Of a stretch of DNA of 64,000 bases, positions 41,376-50,114 are shown piece by piece. Below the pieces are notes generated by a model, which saw nothing but the letters and a program-made list of their open reading frames with translations, searched no databases and was not told the DNA's origin. Every line of letters starts with the position of its first letter. Position 1 is the first letter of the stretch. The position numbers and the translations under genes were made by a program. This DNA is from Streptomyces sp. NBC_01669 (GTDB taxonomy: Bacteria > Actinomycetota > Actinomycetes > Streptomycetales > Streptomycetaceae), in NCBI RefSeq assembly GCF_026339735.1, contig NZ_JAPEQG010000001.1:4340001-4404000 (forward strand), written 5' to 3'.

Positions 41376-41446
41376 CAGGCGCTGCGATCGAGGCGACCGG
41401 CCTCGGCATGAAGTACCGGCGCAGATCGTCCGGGTTCGGACCGTAG
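41372..41446 (+). pseudogene. Truncated ABC-transporter ATPase gene
   Basis: ATG 41372 overlaps the GntR stop by 4 bp. The 24 codons read MTGAAIEATGLGMKYRR and then end at TAG 41444-41446. IEATGLGMKYRR is the first beta strand of an ABC ATPase; the Walker A that should follow some 25 residues later is missing. The transporter was deleted with the downstream boundary near 41410. The 237 bp to ppk (41447-41683) contain no further gene. Confidence 0.7.
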
Positions 41447-41683
41447 AGGGGGCGGCCCGGACCCCGCACACGCAGCGCGACACCGCAACCCGCACCGCAC
41501 ACCGCTTCCTGCACGTCATGTCGCCGTTACCGGCCATTCAGACGCGCTTGCGACCCTCTCAGGATGCAGCCAGCTGTGCCGACCCCCCGCAACGGGAGAA
41601 ATCCCGGCAGAGACCCCGTGTTTTCCGCGATCTCCGCCCCTTCCGGCGCGCCTCAGGCGCCTTCCGCGCGGAACAATAGGGCC

Positions 41684-43939
41684 ATGAGCCAGTTGCCCAG
41701 CTCCGAGGTCCCGGTCCAGCCCGCCGTGCAGCCGTCGGTCGGCTCTCTCGTCGCGCACCGGCCGCATGCCGTCGCCTCCCCGAATTACGCGGGAGCCGGT
41801 CTTTCCATGGCCGCCGACCTCGATCCCGACCTCGACGCCGACGTGGACGTGTACGAACCCGACGTCGACGGCAGCGAGCTGCCGCAGGGCCGGTTCCTGG
41901 ACCGGGAGCGCAGTTGGCTCGCATTCAACGAACGGGTGCTGGAGCTCGCCGAGGACCCGGCGACGCCCCTCCTCGAACGAGCGAATTTCCTCGCGATCTT
42001 CGCCTCTAACCTGGACGAGTTCTTCATGGTCCGGGTGGCCGGTCTCAAACGCCGTATCGCCACCGGCGTCGCCACCCGCTCCGCGTCCGGTCTGCAGCCC
42101 CGCGAGGTCCTCGACCTGATCTGGACGCGGTCCCGCGAGCTCATGGCCCGGCACGCCGCCTGCTACCAGCAGGACATCGCGCCCGCACTGTCGGACGAGG
42201 GCATCCAGCTGATCCGCTGGCCGGAGCTGACCGAGAAGGAACAGGCCCGCCTGTTCACCTTCTTCCGGCAGCGGGTCTTCCCCGTACTGACGCCGCTGGC
42301 CGTCGACCCGGCGCACCCCTTCCCATACATCTCGGGCCTCTCGCTCAACCTCGCGGTCGTCGTACGCAACCCGGTCAGCGGCCACCGCCACTTCGCCCGC
42401 GTCAAGGTGCCGCCGCTGCTGACCCGGTTCCTGGAGGCGTCGCCGCAGCGTTACGTGCCCATCGAGGACATCATCGCGGCGCATCTGGAAGAGCTCTTCC
42501 CGGGCATGGAGGTCCTCGCCCACCACATGTTCCGGGTCACTCGGAACGAGGACCTCGAAGTCGAGGAGGACGATGCCGAGAACCTGCTCAAGGCCCTGGA
42601 GAAGGAGCTCATGCGGCGTCGCTTCGGCCCGCCGGTGCGCCTGGAGGTCGAGGAGTCCATCGACCCGTACGTGCTCGACCTGCTGGTCCGCGAGCTGAAG
42701 GTGTCCGACGCCGAGGTCTACCCGCTGCCCGGACCGCTCGACCTCACCGGGCTGTTCGGCGTAGCGTCACTGGACCGCCCGGAGCTGAAGTATCCGCGGT
42801 TCATCGCGGGCACCCACCGCGATCTCGCCGAGGTCGAGTCCTCCTCGGCGCCCGACGTCTTCGCCGCGCTGCGCGAACGCGATGTGCTGCTGCACCACCC
42901 GTACGACTCGTTCTCCACCTCCGTCCAGGCGTTCCTGGAGCAGGCGGCGAGCGACCCGGACGTGCTCGCGATCAAGCAGACGCTGTACCGGACCTCGGGC
43001 GACTCGCCGATAGTCGACGCCCTGATCGACGCCGCCGAGTCCGGCAAGCAGGTCCTCGTACTCGTCGAGATCAAGGCCCGCTTCGACGAGCAGGCCAACA
43101 TCAAGTGGGCACGCAAGCTGGAGGAGTCGGGCTGCCATGTCGTCTACGGCCTCGTCGGTCTGAAGACGCACTGCAAGCTCTCCCTCGTCGTCCGCCAGGA
43201 GGGCGACACGCTGCGCCGCTACTCGCACGTCGGCACCGGCAACTACCACCCCAAGACCGCGCGGCTGTACGAGGACCTCGGCCTGTTGACAGCCGACCCG
43301 CAGGTCGGGGCGGACCTCTCCGACCTCTTCAACCGGCTCTCCGGCTACTCCCGCCGCGAGACGTACCGCCGCCTCCTCGTCGCCCCCAAGTCCCTGCGCG
43401 ACGGGCTGATCTCCCGGATAAACAAGGAGATCACGCACCAGCGGGCCGGTCGCCCCGCCTACGTACGGTTCAAGGTCAACTCGATGGTCGACGAAGCGAT
43501 CATCGACGCCTGCTACCGGGCCGCCCAGGCGGGCGTTCCGGTGGACATCTGGGTACGCGGCATCTGCGCGATCCGCCCCGGCGTCACCGGCCTCTCCGAG
43601 AACGTCCGGGTCCGCTCGATACTGGGCCGTTTCCTCGAACACTCCCGGGTCTTCTCGTTCGGCAACGGCGGCGAACCCGAAGTGTGGTTCGGCAGCGCCG
43701 ACATGATGCACCGCAACCTCGACCGCCGGATCGAAGCACTGGTCCGGGTCACCGACCCCGCCCACCGTGCCGCGCTCAGCCGGCTCCTGGAGACCGGCAT
43801 GGCCGACACCACCTCCTCCTGGCACCTCGGTCCCGACGGGAACTGGACCCGGCACGCCACGGACGCGGACGGCCAGCCCCTGCGGCACGTACAGGAAATG
43901 CTCATTGACGCCCGGAGGCGCCGGCGTGCGACGCCCTGA
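41684..43939 (+). CDS. ppk: Polyphosphate kinase
   Basis: 751 residues from ATG 41684 (MSQLPSSEVP). After a non-conserved N-terminus of about 60 residues comes the PPK1 core: LDRERSWLAFNERVLELAED, FLAIFASNLDEFFMVRVAG, the phospholipase-D-like halves with KTHCKLSLVVR (autophosphorylated His) and YSHVGTGNYHPKTARLYEDL, and GSADMMHRNLDRRIEAL. It reversibly makes polyphosphate from ATP. In Streptomyces it is PhoP-regulated. Downstream genes overlap it, forming a polyphosphate operon. Confidence 0.96.
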   Translation: MSQLPSSEVPVQPAVQPSVGSLVAHRPHAVASPNYAGAGLSMAADLDPDLDADVDVYEPDVDGSELPQGRFLDRERSWLAFNERVLELAEDPATPLLERANFLAIFASNLDEFFMVRVAGLKRRIATGVATRSASGLQPREVLDLIWTRSRELMARHAACYQQDIAPALSDEGIQLIRWPELTEKEQARLFTFFRQRVFPVLTPLAVDPAHPFPYISGLSLNLAVVVRNPVSGHRHFARVKVPPLLTRFLEASPQRYVPIEDIIAAHLEELFPGMEVLAHHMFRVTRNEDLEVEEDDAENLLKALEKELMRRRFGPPVRLEVEESIDPYVLDLLVRELKVSDAEVYPLPGPLDLTGLFGVASLDRPELKYPRFIAGTHRDLAEVESSSAPDVFAALRERDVLLHHPYDSFSTSVQAFLEQAASDPDVLAIKQTLYRTSGDSPIVDALIDAAESGKQVLVLVEIKARFDEQANIKWARKLEESGCHVVYGLVGLKTHCKLSLVVRQEGDTLRRYSHVGTGNYHPKTARLYEDLGLLTADPQVGADLSDLFNRLSGYSRRETYRRLLVAPKSLRDGLISRINKEITHQRAGRPAYVRFKVNSMVDEAIIDACYRAAQAGVPVDIWVRGICAIRPGVTGLSENVRVRSILGRFLEHSRVFSFGNGGEPEVWFGSADMMHRNLDRRIEALVRVTDPAHRAALSRLLETGMADTTSSWHLGPDGNWTRHATDADGQPLRHVQEMLIDARRRRRATP

Positions 43940-44957
43940 CCACCAGACGACGACCCGGACGGACGTGTCCGCGGGCGCGGTCCTCGCCCCCTACCTGCAG
44001 GAACAGGCCGCGAACTTCCTTCGCAGCCTGCGTCTGCACCGCGAGAACAGCGCCCCCACGGACGCCGGGACTCTCGCCGCCGAGCAGGCCGCCGGTGCAC
44101 TGCGCCGCTCGGCCCGCCGCATCAGCGGCACCCTGCACACCTTCCGGCCGGCACTCGAACCCGGCTGGGCCGAGCAGCTCCGTACGGAACTGGCCTGGCT
44201 CTCCGGCACGTTGGCCCGCGAGCACGCGTACGCGACCCGGCTGACCCGGCTCCTCGAAGCGCTGCACGCCCTGTCCGGCACCCCGCTGCCGCCGCCCCGC
44301 ACACAGCGGACCGCCGCCGGCGCCGATATCGATGTCACTCCGCACGACGCCGCGCAGGCCAAGGAACGGGCCGCACTCGGCGTCGGTGCGGCCCGGGCCG
44401 GAGCGCTTCTGGAACGACAGCTCACCCTCGCCAGGACCCGTGCCCACTCGGCGGCCCTCCAGGCGCTCGGCTCGTCCCGGTTCCACGCGGTCGCCGACGC
44501 GGTCGCCCTGCTCGCCTCCGAGGTCCCGCTCTCCGCCGCGTCCACGGCCCCGGCCGCCGACATACTGCACGGGCCCGCGGACCGGGCCGAGCAGCGGCTG
44601 CTCGGTGCGGTGGCCGCGCTCCCCTCCGACGAGGCGGTCGAGCCGTACAACGAGGCGCACGACGCGCCCTGGCACCAGGCCCGCCTTCTGCTGCGACTGC
44701 ACCGGTACGCCCACGAGGTGGTACGCGGCGCCCCCGACCCGGTCCTGGTCGCCTCCGGACACGCACTCGACCTGCACCGGGACGCGGCGGAGGCAGCCGC
44801 GGCGGCGGCATCGGCGGCCCGTACGCCGAGGATCGCGCCGGCCACCGCCTACGCACTGGGGGTGCTCCACGCCGACCAGCGGCACGAGGTGGAAGCGGCC
44901 CGCGGGGTGTTCCGGGAGACCTGGCCGTACACGACGGCGGCTGTGACCGCGCCATGA
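43926..44957 (+). CDS. CHAD domain protein
   Basis: 343 residues from GTG 43926, with GGAGG 8 bp upstream, overlapping the end of ppk by 14 bp. The helical CHAD domain carries many conserved His and Arg: FLRSLRLHRENSAPTDAGT, ALRRSARRISGTLHTFRP, LAREHAYATRLTRLLEAL, and a second helical bundle. CHAD domains bind polyphosphate granules through a basic groove. Its ppk partner and overlap support that role. A long Ala/Arg-rich middle is variable. Confidence 0.88.
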   Translation: MRRPDHQTTTRTDVSAGAVLAPYLQEQAANFLRSLRLHRENSAPTDAGTLAAEQAAGALRRSARRISGTLHTFRPALEPGWAEQLRTELAWLSGTLAREHAYATRLTRLLEALHALSGTPLPPPRTQRTAAGADIDVTPHDAAQAKERAALGVGAARAGALLERQLTLARTRAHSAALQALGSSRFHAVADAVALLASEVPLSAASTAPAADILHGPADRAEQRLLGAVAALPSDEAVEPYNEAHDAPWHQARLLLRLHRYAHEVVRGAPDPVLVASGHALDLHRDAAEAAAAAASAARTPRIAPATAYALGVLHADQRHEVEAARGVFRETWPYTTAAVTAP

Positions 44958-45358
44958 GCGGCGGGACCGTGCAGGCCGCGGGGTGTGTGTTGTGGCGCCG
45001 GTCGGAGCACTCCGGGGAGCTGGAGATCTGCCTGGTCCACCGGCCCCGCTACGACGACTGGTCACATCCGAAGGGCAAGCTCAAGCGCGGCGAGCCGGCG
45101 ATCGACGCCGCCCTGCGCGAGGTTCTGGAGGAGACCGGCCACCACTGCATACCGGGGCCCCCGCTGCCCACCGTCCGGTATCTCGCGAACGGCCGCCCCA
45201 AGGAAGTCCTGTACTGGGCGGCCGAGGCGACGGACGGCGTGTTCGTCCCCAGCGACGAGGTGGACCGCATCCTCTGGCTCCACCCGGAAGCGGCCCGCAC
45301 CCAGCTCACCCAGCCCCGCGACCGCGACCTGCTGGACGCGCTGCTGATCAGCGGCTGA
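44954..45358 (+). CDS. Nudix hydrolase (MutT1-like)
   Basis: 134 residues from ATG 44954, overlapping the CHAD gene stop (ATGA). Nudix box at 41-62: GKLKRGEPAIDAALREVLEE then TG, which fits G-x5-E-x7-REUxEExGU. In mycobacteria a MutT1 protein that degrades 8-oxo-dGTP and diadenosine polyphosphates is similar over this region, but the C-terminal phosphoglycerate-mutase-like domain is absent here. The operon suggests a role in nucleotide or polyphosphate turnover. Confidence 0.93.
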   Translation: MSGGTVQAAGCVLWRRSEHSGELEICLVHRPRYDDWSHPKGKLKRGEPAIDAALREVLEETGHHCIPGPPLPTVRYLANGRPKEVLYWAAEATDGVFVPSDEVDRILWLHPEAARTQLTQPRDRDLLDALLISG

Positions 45359-45398
45359 CGGCCGGTGCGGTGCCCGGGTCCGGGGCGCGGGGTTCCGT

Positions 45399-45527
45399 CC
45401 TCAATCGCCGGACGGGCTGGATTTTCGGCGCCGTGCCCCGGGGGCGCCGCCGCACTGCGCGGTGGGTGGTGGGCGACGGTGTCACCAGGGGCCAGGCCGA
45501 CACCTCAAGCCCGTCCGGCGCTTGAGG
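45399..45527. terminator. Long inverted repeat after the ppk operon
   Basis: CCTCAATCGCCGGACGGGCT (45399-45418) pairs with AGCCCGTCCGGCGCTTGAGG (45508-45527), with one mismatch in 20. The 89-nt loop has further GC hairpins. The right arm can also fold alone (CCTCAAGC, 45503-45510, against GCTTGAGG). Sequences of this type recur in Streptomyces 3' regions. It separates the Nudix gene from the Pho box in the 391-bp gap 45359-45749. Confidence 0.7.
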
Positions 45528-45591
45528 ACAAAACCCCCGCCCCGCCCAGGCGCCCCGCGCCACGGCGACGAGAACCAGGCCGCCCGCCACG

Positions 45592-45635
45592 GTTCACCTC
45601 CTGTTCACTCTCCCCCGTAAGCCGCTTCACCTGTT
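45592..45635 (+). promoter_or_regulatory. Pho box upstream of pstS
   Basis: Four 11-bp units: GTTCACCTCCT (45592), GTTCACTCTCC (45603), CCCGTAAGCCG (45614, degenerate) and CTTCACCTGTT (45625). The first, second and fourth match the PhoP direct-repeat unit GTTCACCyryC. The array ends 114 bp before the pstS start codon, as expected of an activator site above the promoter. Confidence 0.88.
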
Positions 45636-45749
45636 CTGCCTAATTTCGGCAGTGCACGGTGCGCGGCGAAACGCCGCACCACCCACCACATCGCACGCCG
45701 TCGTAGAACGAACAAGACCTCGGCGGCTCCTGGAAGGAAAAACCCGAAA

Positions 45750-46886
45750 GTGAAGCTTCAGCGCAAGAACCGGCTTCGTGCCACCGCGCTCGGTGCCCTC
45801 GCCGTCTCCAGCGCCCTGGTCCTCACGGCGTGCGGTTCGGACAACAACAGCGGCGGCGACACGGGCGGCAGCAGCGAGAAGACGAGCGCCGCGTCGAACA
45901 TCAAGTGCGACGACGCCAAGGGCCAGCTCCTCGCCTCCGGCTCCAGCGCGCAGAAGAACGCCATGGACCTCTGGGTCAAGGACTACATGGCGGGCTGCAA
46001 GGGCGTAGAGATCAACTACAAGTCCTCGTCCTCCGGTGAGGGCATCATCGCCTTCAACCAGGGCACGGTCGGCTTCGCCGGCTCCGACTCGGCGCTGAAG
46101 CCCGAAGAGGTCGCCGACTCGAAGAAGATCTGCAAGACCGGCCAGGGCATCAACCTCCCGATGGTCGGCGGCCCCATCGCGATCGGCTTCCACCTCGAAG
46201 GTGTCGACAGCCTGACGCTGGACGCCCCCACGCTCGCCAAGATCTTCAACAACAAGATCAAGAAGTGGAACGACCCCGCGATCGCCAAGCTCAACGACGG
46301 CGCGAAGCTTCCGGACAAGGCGATCCAGGCCTTCCACCGCTCCGAGGACTCCGGCACCACGCAGAACCTCGGCAAGTACCTCGCCGCCACCGCGCCGAAC
46401 GACTGGAAGTACGAGCCCGAGAAGAAGTGGCCGGCCCCCGGTGGCCAGGCCGCGTCCGGCTCGGCCGGTGTCGCCGCCCAGGTGAAGCAGGTCGACGGCT
46501 CGATCGGTTACTTCGAGCTCTCGTACGCCTCGTCGCAGTCCATCTCCACGGTCGACATCAACACCGGTGGCTCCACCCCGGTCAAGGCCTCCTCGGAGAA
46601 CGCCTCCAAGGCCATCGCCGCCGCCAAGATCAAGGGCACCGGCAAGGACCTGGCGCTCGACCTCGACTACACCACCAAGGCCGAGGGTGCGTACCCGATC
46701 GTCCTGGTGACGTACGAGGTCGTCTGCGACACGGGCAACAAGGCCGAGACGCTTCCCACGGTCAAGTCCTTCCTGAACTACACCGCGAGTGACGAGGGTC
46801 AGAAGGTCCTCACCGACGCCGGTTACGCGCCGATCCCGACCGAGATCAACGCCAAGGTCCGCGAGACCATCGCGTCCCTCTCGTAA
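45750..46886 (+). CDS. pstS: Phosphate ABC transporter substrate-binding lipoprotein
   Basis: 378 residues from GTG 45750, with GGAAGGAAA upstream. The lipoprotein signal ends in the lipobox SSALVLTACGS. The binding protein shows ASGSSAQKNAMDLWV, YKSSSSGEGIIAFN, NDGAKLPDKAIQAFHRSEDS then GTTQN, and NTGG-like phosphate loop segments, all typical of PstS. It captures phosphate outside the membrane. A Pho box is upstream and pstC starts 161 bp downstream, after two hairpins. Confidence 0.97.
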   Translation: MKLQRKNRLRATALGALAVSSALVLTACGSDNNSGGDTGGSSEKTSAASNIKCDDAKGQLLASGSSAQKNAMDLWVKDYMAGCKGVEINYKSSSSGEGIIAFNQGTVGFAGSDSALKPEEVADSKKICKTGQGINLPMVGGPIAIGFHLEGVDSLTLDAPTLAKIFNNKIKKWNDPAIAKLNDGAKLPDKAIQAFHRSEDSGTTQNLGKYLAATAPNDWKYEPEKKWPAPGGQAASGSAGVAAQVKQVDGSIGYFELSYASSQSISTVDINTGGSTPVKASSENASKAIAAAKIKGTGKDLALDLDYTTKAEGAYPIVLVTYEVVCDTGNKAETLPTVKSFLNYTASDEGQKVLTDAGYAPIPTEINAKVRETIASLS

Positions 46887-46937
46887 TCAGAAGCAACACC
46901 CGTAACACCAGCTGAAACCCAGCTCCACCAGCAACAC

Positions 46938-46980
46938 CCGGCAGGCCGGCCCGGTGCACCCCTCCGGACCGGCCCGCCGG
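46938..46980 (+). promoter_or_regulatory. Imperfect hairpin between pstS and pstC
   Basis: CCGGCAGGCCGG pairs with CCGGCCCGCCGG across one mismatch, with a loop near 46950-46968. Such stems often protect or partly end the pstS message so that more PstS than permease is made. The effect here is inferred. Confidence 0.5.
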
Positions 46981-47009
46981 CACCACCCCCATCCGGTGCA
47001 CCGCCGCCA

Positions 47010-47028
47010 GGGGAGCGCGTCGCTCCCC
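47010..47028 (+). promoter_or_regulatory. 8-bp hairpin before pstC
   Basis: GGGGAGCG, loop CGT, CGCTCCCC, ending 19 bp before the pstC start. It is short and could hinder translation or stabilise the message. Confidence 0.45.
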
Positions 47029-47047
47029 CACACAGACCGGAAAGACC

Positions 47048-48046
47048 ATGGCTTCCTCCACACCGATAGACACGCCACCGGTACCCCCGGTGCAGCGCAA
47101 GCGCGCCAGGCCCAAAGCCTCCGGACGCGCGGGCGACAAAATCTTCCTGGGCCTCTCACGGGGTTCAGGCATTCTGCTGCTCGTGATCATGGCGTCGATC
47201 GCCGTGTTCCTCACGTACCGCGCGACCCTCGCCGTCTCCAAGGACGAGGGCAACTTCTTCACCACGCTGGACTGGAACCCGGTCGGCGACAAGCCGGTCT
47301 TCGGTATCGCGGTCCTGCTCTTCGGCACAATCGTCAGCTCGATCATCGCGATGGCCATCGCGGTTCCGATCGCTGTCGGTATCGCCCTCTTCATCTCGCA
47401 CTACGCGCCGCGCAAGCTGGCCGCACCCCTCGCGTACGTCGTCGATCTGCTCGCGGCAGTGCCGAGCATCGTGTACGGCATCTGGGGCGCCCTCTTCCTG
47501 GTCCCGTACCTGGAGGGGCTGAACCTCTGGCTCGACCAGTTCTTCGGCTGGACGTACGTCCTGGAGAAGACCGAGGTCGGCGTCGCCCGCTCGCTCTTCA
47601 CCGTCGGCATCCTGCTCGCGATCATGATCCTGCCGATCGTGACGAGCGTCAGCCGCGAGGTCTTCCTCCAGGTCCCGAAGATGAACGAGGAAGCCGCCCT
47701 CGCTCTCGGCGCCACCCGCTGGGAAGTCATCCGCCTCTCGGTGCTGCCCTTCGGCCGCTCCGGTGTGATCTCCGCGTCGATGCTGGGTCTGGGCCGCGCA
47801 CTCGGCGAGACGATGGCCGTCGCCACGGTTCTGTCGCCGAGCTTCGTCATCTCGGCGCATGTGCTCAACCCCGGCGGCGGAACGTTCGCCCAGAACATCG
47901 CCGCGAAGTTCGACGAGGCCGACCAGTTCGGGCGCGACGCCCTGATCGCCTCCGGCCTCGTCCTCTTCATCCTCACCCTGCTGGTCAACGGCGCGGCCCG
48001 CCTCATCATCGCCCGCCGCAAGGAGTACTCGGGGGCCAACGCATGA
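47048..48046 (+). CDS. pstC: Phosphate ABC transporter permease PstC
   Basis: 332 residues from ATG 47048 (MASSTPIDTP). Six transmembrane helices; the permease EAA loop is seen as NEEAALALGATRWEVIRLSV near residue 220. It contacts PstB and forms the channel with PstA. Its stop overlaps the pstA start (ATGA). Confidence 0.96.
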   Translation: MASSTPIDTPPVPPVQRKRARPKASGRAGDKIFLGLSRGSGILLLVIMASIAVFLTYRATLAVSKDEGNFFTTLDWNPVGDKPVFGIAVLLFGTIVSSIIAMAIAVPIAVGIALFISHYAPRKLAAPLAYVVDLLAAVPSIVYGIWGALFLVPYLEGLNLWLDQFFGWTYVLEKTEVGVARSLFTVGILLAIMILPIVTSVSREVFLQVPKMNEEAALALGATRWEVIRLSVLPFGRSGVISASMLGLGRALGETMAVATVLSPSFVISAHVLNPGGGTFAQNIAAKFDEADQFGRDALIASGLVLFILTLLVNGAARLIIARRKEYSGANA

Positions 48047-49128
48047 GCCAGGCAGCCAACACCGGCATACAGGAACGCCCCGTCCCCACAGCGGCCGCTT
48101 CCCGCAACAGCCTCAGCAGCCGGTCGCTCCCCCGCTGGGCCCCGGCCGCCTTCGCGGGCGCCGCGATCGTGCTCGGCGTCGGCATCGGCGCGGCGGCGGG
48201 CTGGCAGAGCCGCATCCAGTGGGGCCTGCTCTCCGCGGTGCTCTTCGTCGTCATCTCGTACGTCACGACGTCGGTCGTCGAGAACCAGCGCCAGGCCAAG
48301 GACCGGCTCGCCACCAGCATCGTCTGGGTGTGCTTCCTCCTCGCCGTCGTGCCGCTGGCCTCGCTGGTCTGGACCACGGTCAGCCGCGGCGCGAAGGTCC
48401 TGGACGTCTACTTCCTCACCCACTCCATGGCCGGTGTGCTCGGCACGGCGCCGGGTGGCGGTGTCTACCACGCCCTGATCGGCACCCTGGAGCAGGTCGG
48501 CCTCGCCACCTTGATCTCCGCCCCGATCGGCCTGCTGACCGCCGTCTATCTGGTGGAGTACGGCAAGGGCGCGCTCGCCAAGGCCGTGACGTTCTTCGTC
48601 GACGTGATGACCGGTATCCCGTCCATCGTCGCCGGTCTCTTCATCCTGTCGATCATGCTGATAGCGCAGCTCCAGCCGTCCGGCCTGATGGGTTCGCTGG
48701 CGCTCACGATCCTGATGATCCCGGTCGTGGTCCGCTCCACCGAGGAGATGCTCAAGCTCGTCCCGAACGAGCTCCGCGAGGCATCACTCGCCCTCGGCGT
48801 CCCGAAGTGGCGCACCATCCTGAAGGTGGTTCTGCCCACCGCGATCGGCGGTATCACCACAGGTGTGATGCTCGCCATCGCCCGGATCGCCGGCGAGACC
48901 GCACCGATCATGCTGCTGGTCTTCGGCAGCCAGCTGATCAACCCCAATCCCTTCCAAGGCGCGCAGTCGTCGCTCCCCTTCTACATCTGGGAGCAGTACA
49001 AGATCGGCAGCGAGGCGTCGTACGACCGCGCCTGGGCCGCCGCTCTGGTCCTGATCGCCTTCGTCATGATCCTCAACCTGGTGGCCCGCGGTATCGCCCG
49101 CTGGAAGGCCCCGAAGACCGGCCGCTGA
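48043..49128 (+). CDS. pstA: Phosphate ABC transporter permease PstA
   Basis: 361 residues from ATG 48043 (MSQAANTGIQ). A cytoplasmic N-terminal tail of about 45 residues and six membrane helices, with the coupling loop VPNELREASLALGVPKWRTI. The C-terminus has SQLINPNPFQGAQSSLPFYI, seen in PstA proteins. It starts inside the pstC stop. Confidence 0.96.
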   Translation: MSQAANTGIQERPVPTAAASRNSLSSRSLPRWAPAAFAGAAIVLGVGIGAAAGWQSRIQWGLLSAVLFVVISYVTTSVVENQRQAKDRLATSIVWVCFLLAVVPLASLVWTTVSRGAKVLDVYFLTHSMAGVLGTAPGGGVYHALIGTLEQVGLATLISAPIGLLTAVYLVEYGKGALAKAVTFFVDVMTGIPSIVAGLFILSIMLIAQLQPSGLMGSLALTILMIPVVVRSTEEMLKLVPNELREASLALGVPKWRTILKVVLPTAIGGITTGVMLAIARIAGETAPIMLLVFGSQLINPNPFQGAQSSLPFYIWEQYKIGSEASYDRAWAAALVLIAFVMILNLVARGIARWKAPKTGR

Positions 49129-49155
49129 CGCGGCACGAAAGAAGCAGTGATTCAG

Positions 49156-49932
49156 ATGGCCAAGCGCATCGACGTCAGCGGCCTGTCCGCCTATTACGGC
49201 TCCCACCTCGCCATCGAGGACATCTCGATGACCGTGGAGCCCCGCTCCGTGACCGCCTTCATCGGCCCGTCCGGCTGCGGCAAGTCCACCTTCCTCCGCA
49301 CCCTGAACCGGATGCACGAGGTCACCCCCGGTGGCCGCGTCGAGGGCAAGGTCCTGCTGGACGACGAGAACCTGTACGGGTCCCACGTCGACCCGGTCAC
49401 CGTGCGCCGCACGGTCGGCATGGTCTTCCAGCGGCCGAACCCGTTCCCGACCATGTCGATCTTCGACAATGTCGCGGCGGGCCTGAAGCTGAACGGTTCG
49501 TACAAGAAGGGCCGGCTGGCGGACGTCGTCGAGAAGTCCCTCCGTGGCGCCAACCTCTGGAACGAGGTCAAGGACCGCCTGAACAAGCCCGGCTCCGGCC
49601 TCTCCGGCGGTCAGCAGCAGCGCCTGTGCATCGCCCGCGCGATCGCGGTCGAGCCGGATGTGCTGCTGATGGACGAACCGTGCTCCGCCCTGGACCCGAT
49701 CTCCACCCTCGCCATCGAGGACCTGATCGGCGAGCTGAAGGAACGCTTCACGATCGTCATCGTGACGCACAACATGCAGCAGGCGGCCCGCGTCTCGGAC
49801 CGCACGGCGTTCTTCAACCTCGCGGCGGTCGGCAAGCCCGGCAAGCTCGTGGAGATAGACGAGACGGAACGGATCTTCTCCAACCCGTCGGTCCAGGCGA
49901 CGGAGGACTACATCTCCGGCCGCTTCGGGTGA
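49156..49932 (+). CDS. pstB: Phosphate ABC transporter ATPase
   Basis: 258 residues from ATG 49156 (MAKRIDVSGL); a GTG at 49147 is an alternative start, three codons longer. Walker A GPSGCGKST, signature LSGGQQQRL, Walker B VLLMDEPCSALDP and the H loop IVTHNMQQAARVSDR are all present. The DENLYG and QRPNPFPTMS segments are typical of PstB. It powers phosphate uptake through PstCA. Confidence 0.97.
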   Translation: MAKRIDVSGLSAYYGSHLAIEDISMTVEPRSVTAFIGPSGCGKSTFLRTLNRMHEVTPGGRVEGKVLLDDENLYGSHVDPVTVRRTVGMVFQRPNPFPTMSIFDNVAAGLKLNGSYKKGRLADVVEKSLRGANLWNEVKDRLNKPGSGLSGGQQQRLCIARAIAVEPDVLLMDEPCSALDPISTLAIEDLIGELKERFTIVIVTHNMQQAARVSDRTAFFNLAAVGKPGKLVEIDETERIFSNPSVQATEDYISGRFG

Positions 49933-49982
49933 TCAAGGACGGCCTTTGGGGTGCTGCATGGCGGTGCCACCCTCAAGGCAAA

Positions 49983-50023
49983 GGGTCCGCCCCCGCTCCT
50001 CACAAGGGAGCGGGGGCGGACCC
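49983..50023. terminator. 17-bp perfect stem, bidirectional terminator between pstB and pit
   Basis: GGGTCCGCCCCCGCTCC (49983-49999), loop of seven, GGAGCGGGGGCGGACCC (50007-50023), with further A/T pairs outside. The convergent pst and pit operons end on either side. Confidence 0.88.
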
Positions 50024-50114
50024 CTTTCACTTCAAGCCCGTGGGGGCGTCTCAGGTGCGTCCGGCAGCTGAGGACGAAGCGGCCACCGGGCAACCCCGGC
50101 AGAGCCCACCTCGC

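Noticed and set aside
41520..41683. Pho box upstream of ppk
   Set aside because: ppk is known to be under PhoP in Streptomyces, but only GTTACCGGCCA and TTCAGAC-like pieces are visible near 41525-41545, too weak to call.
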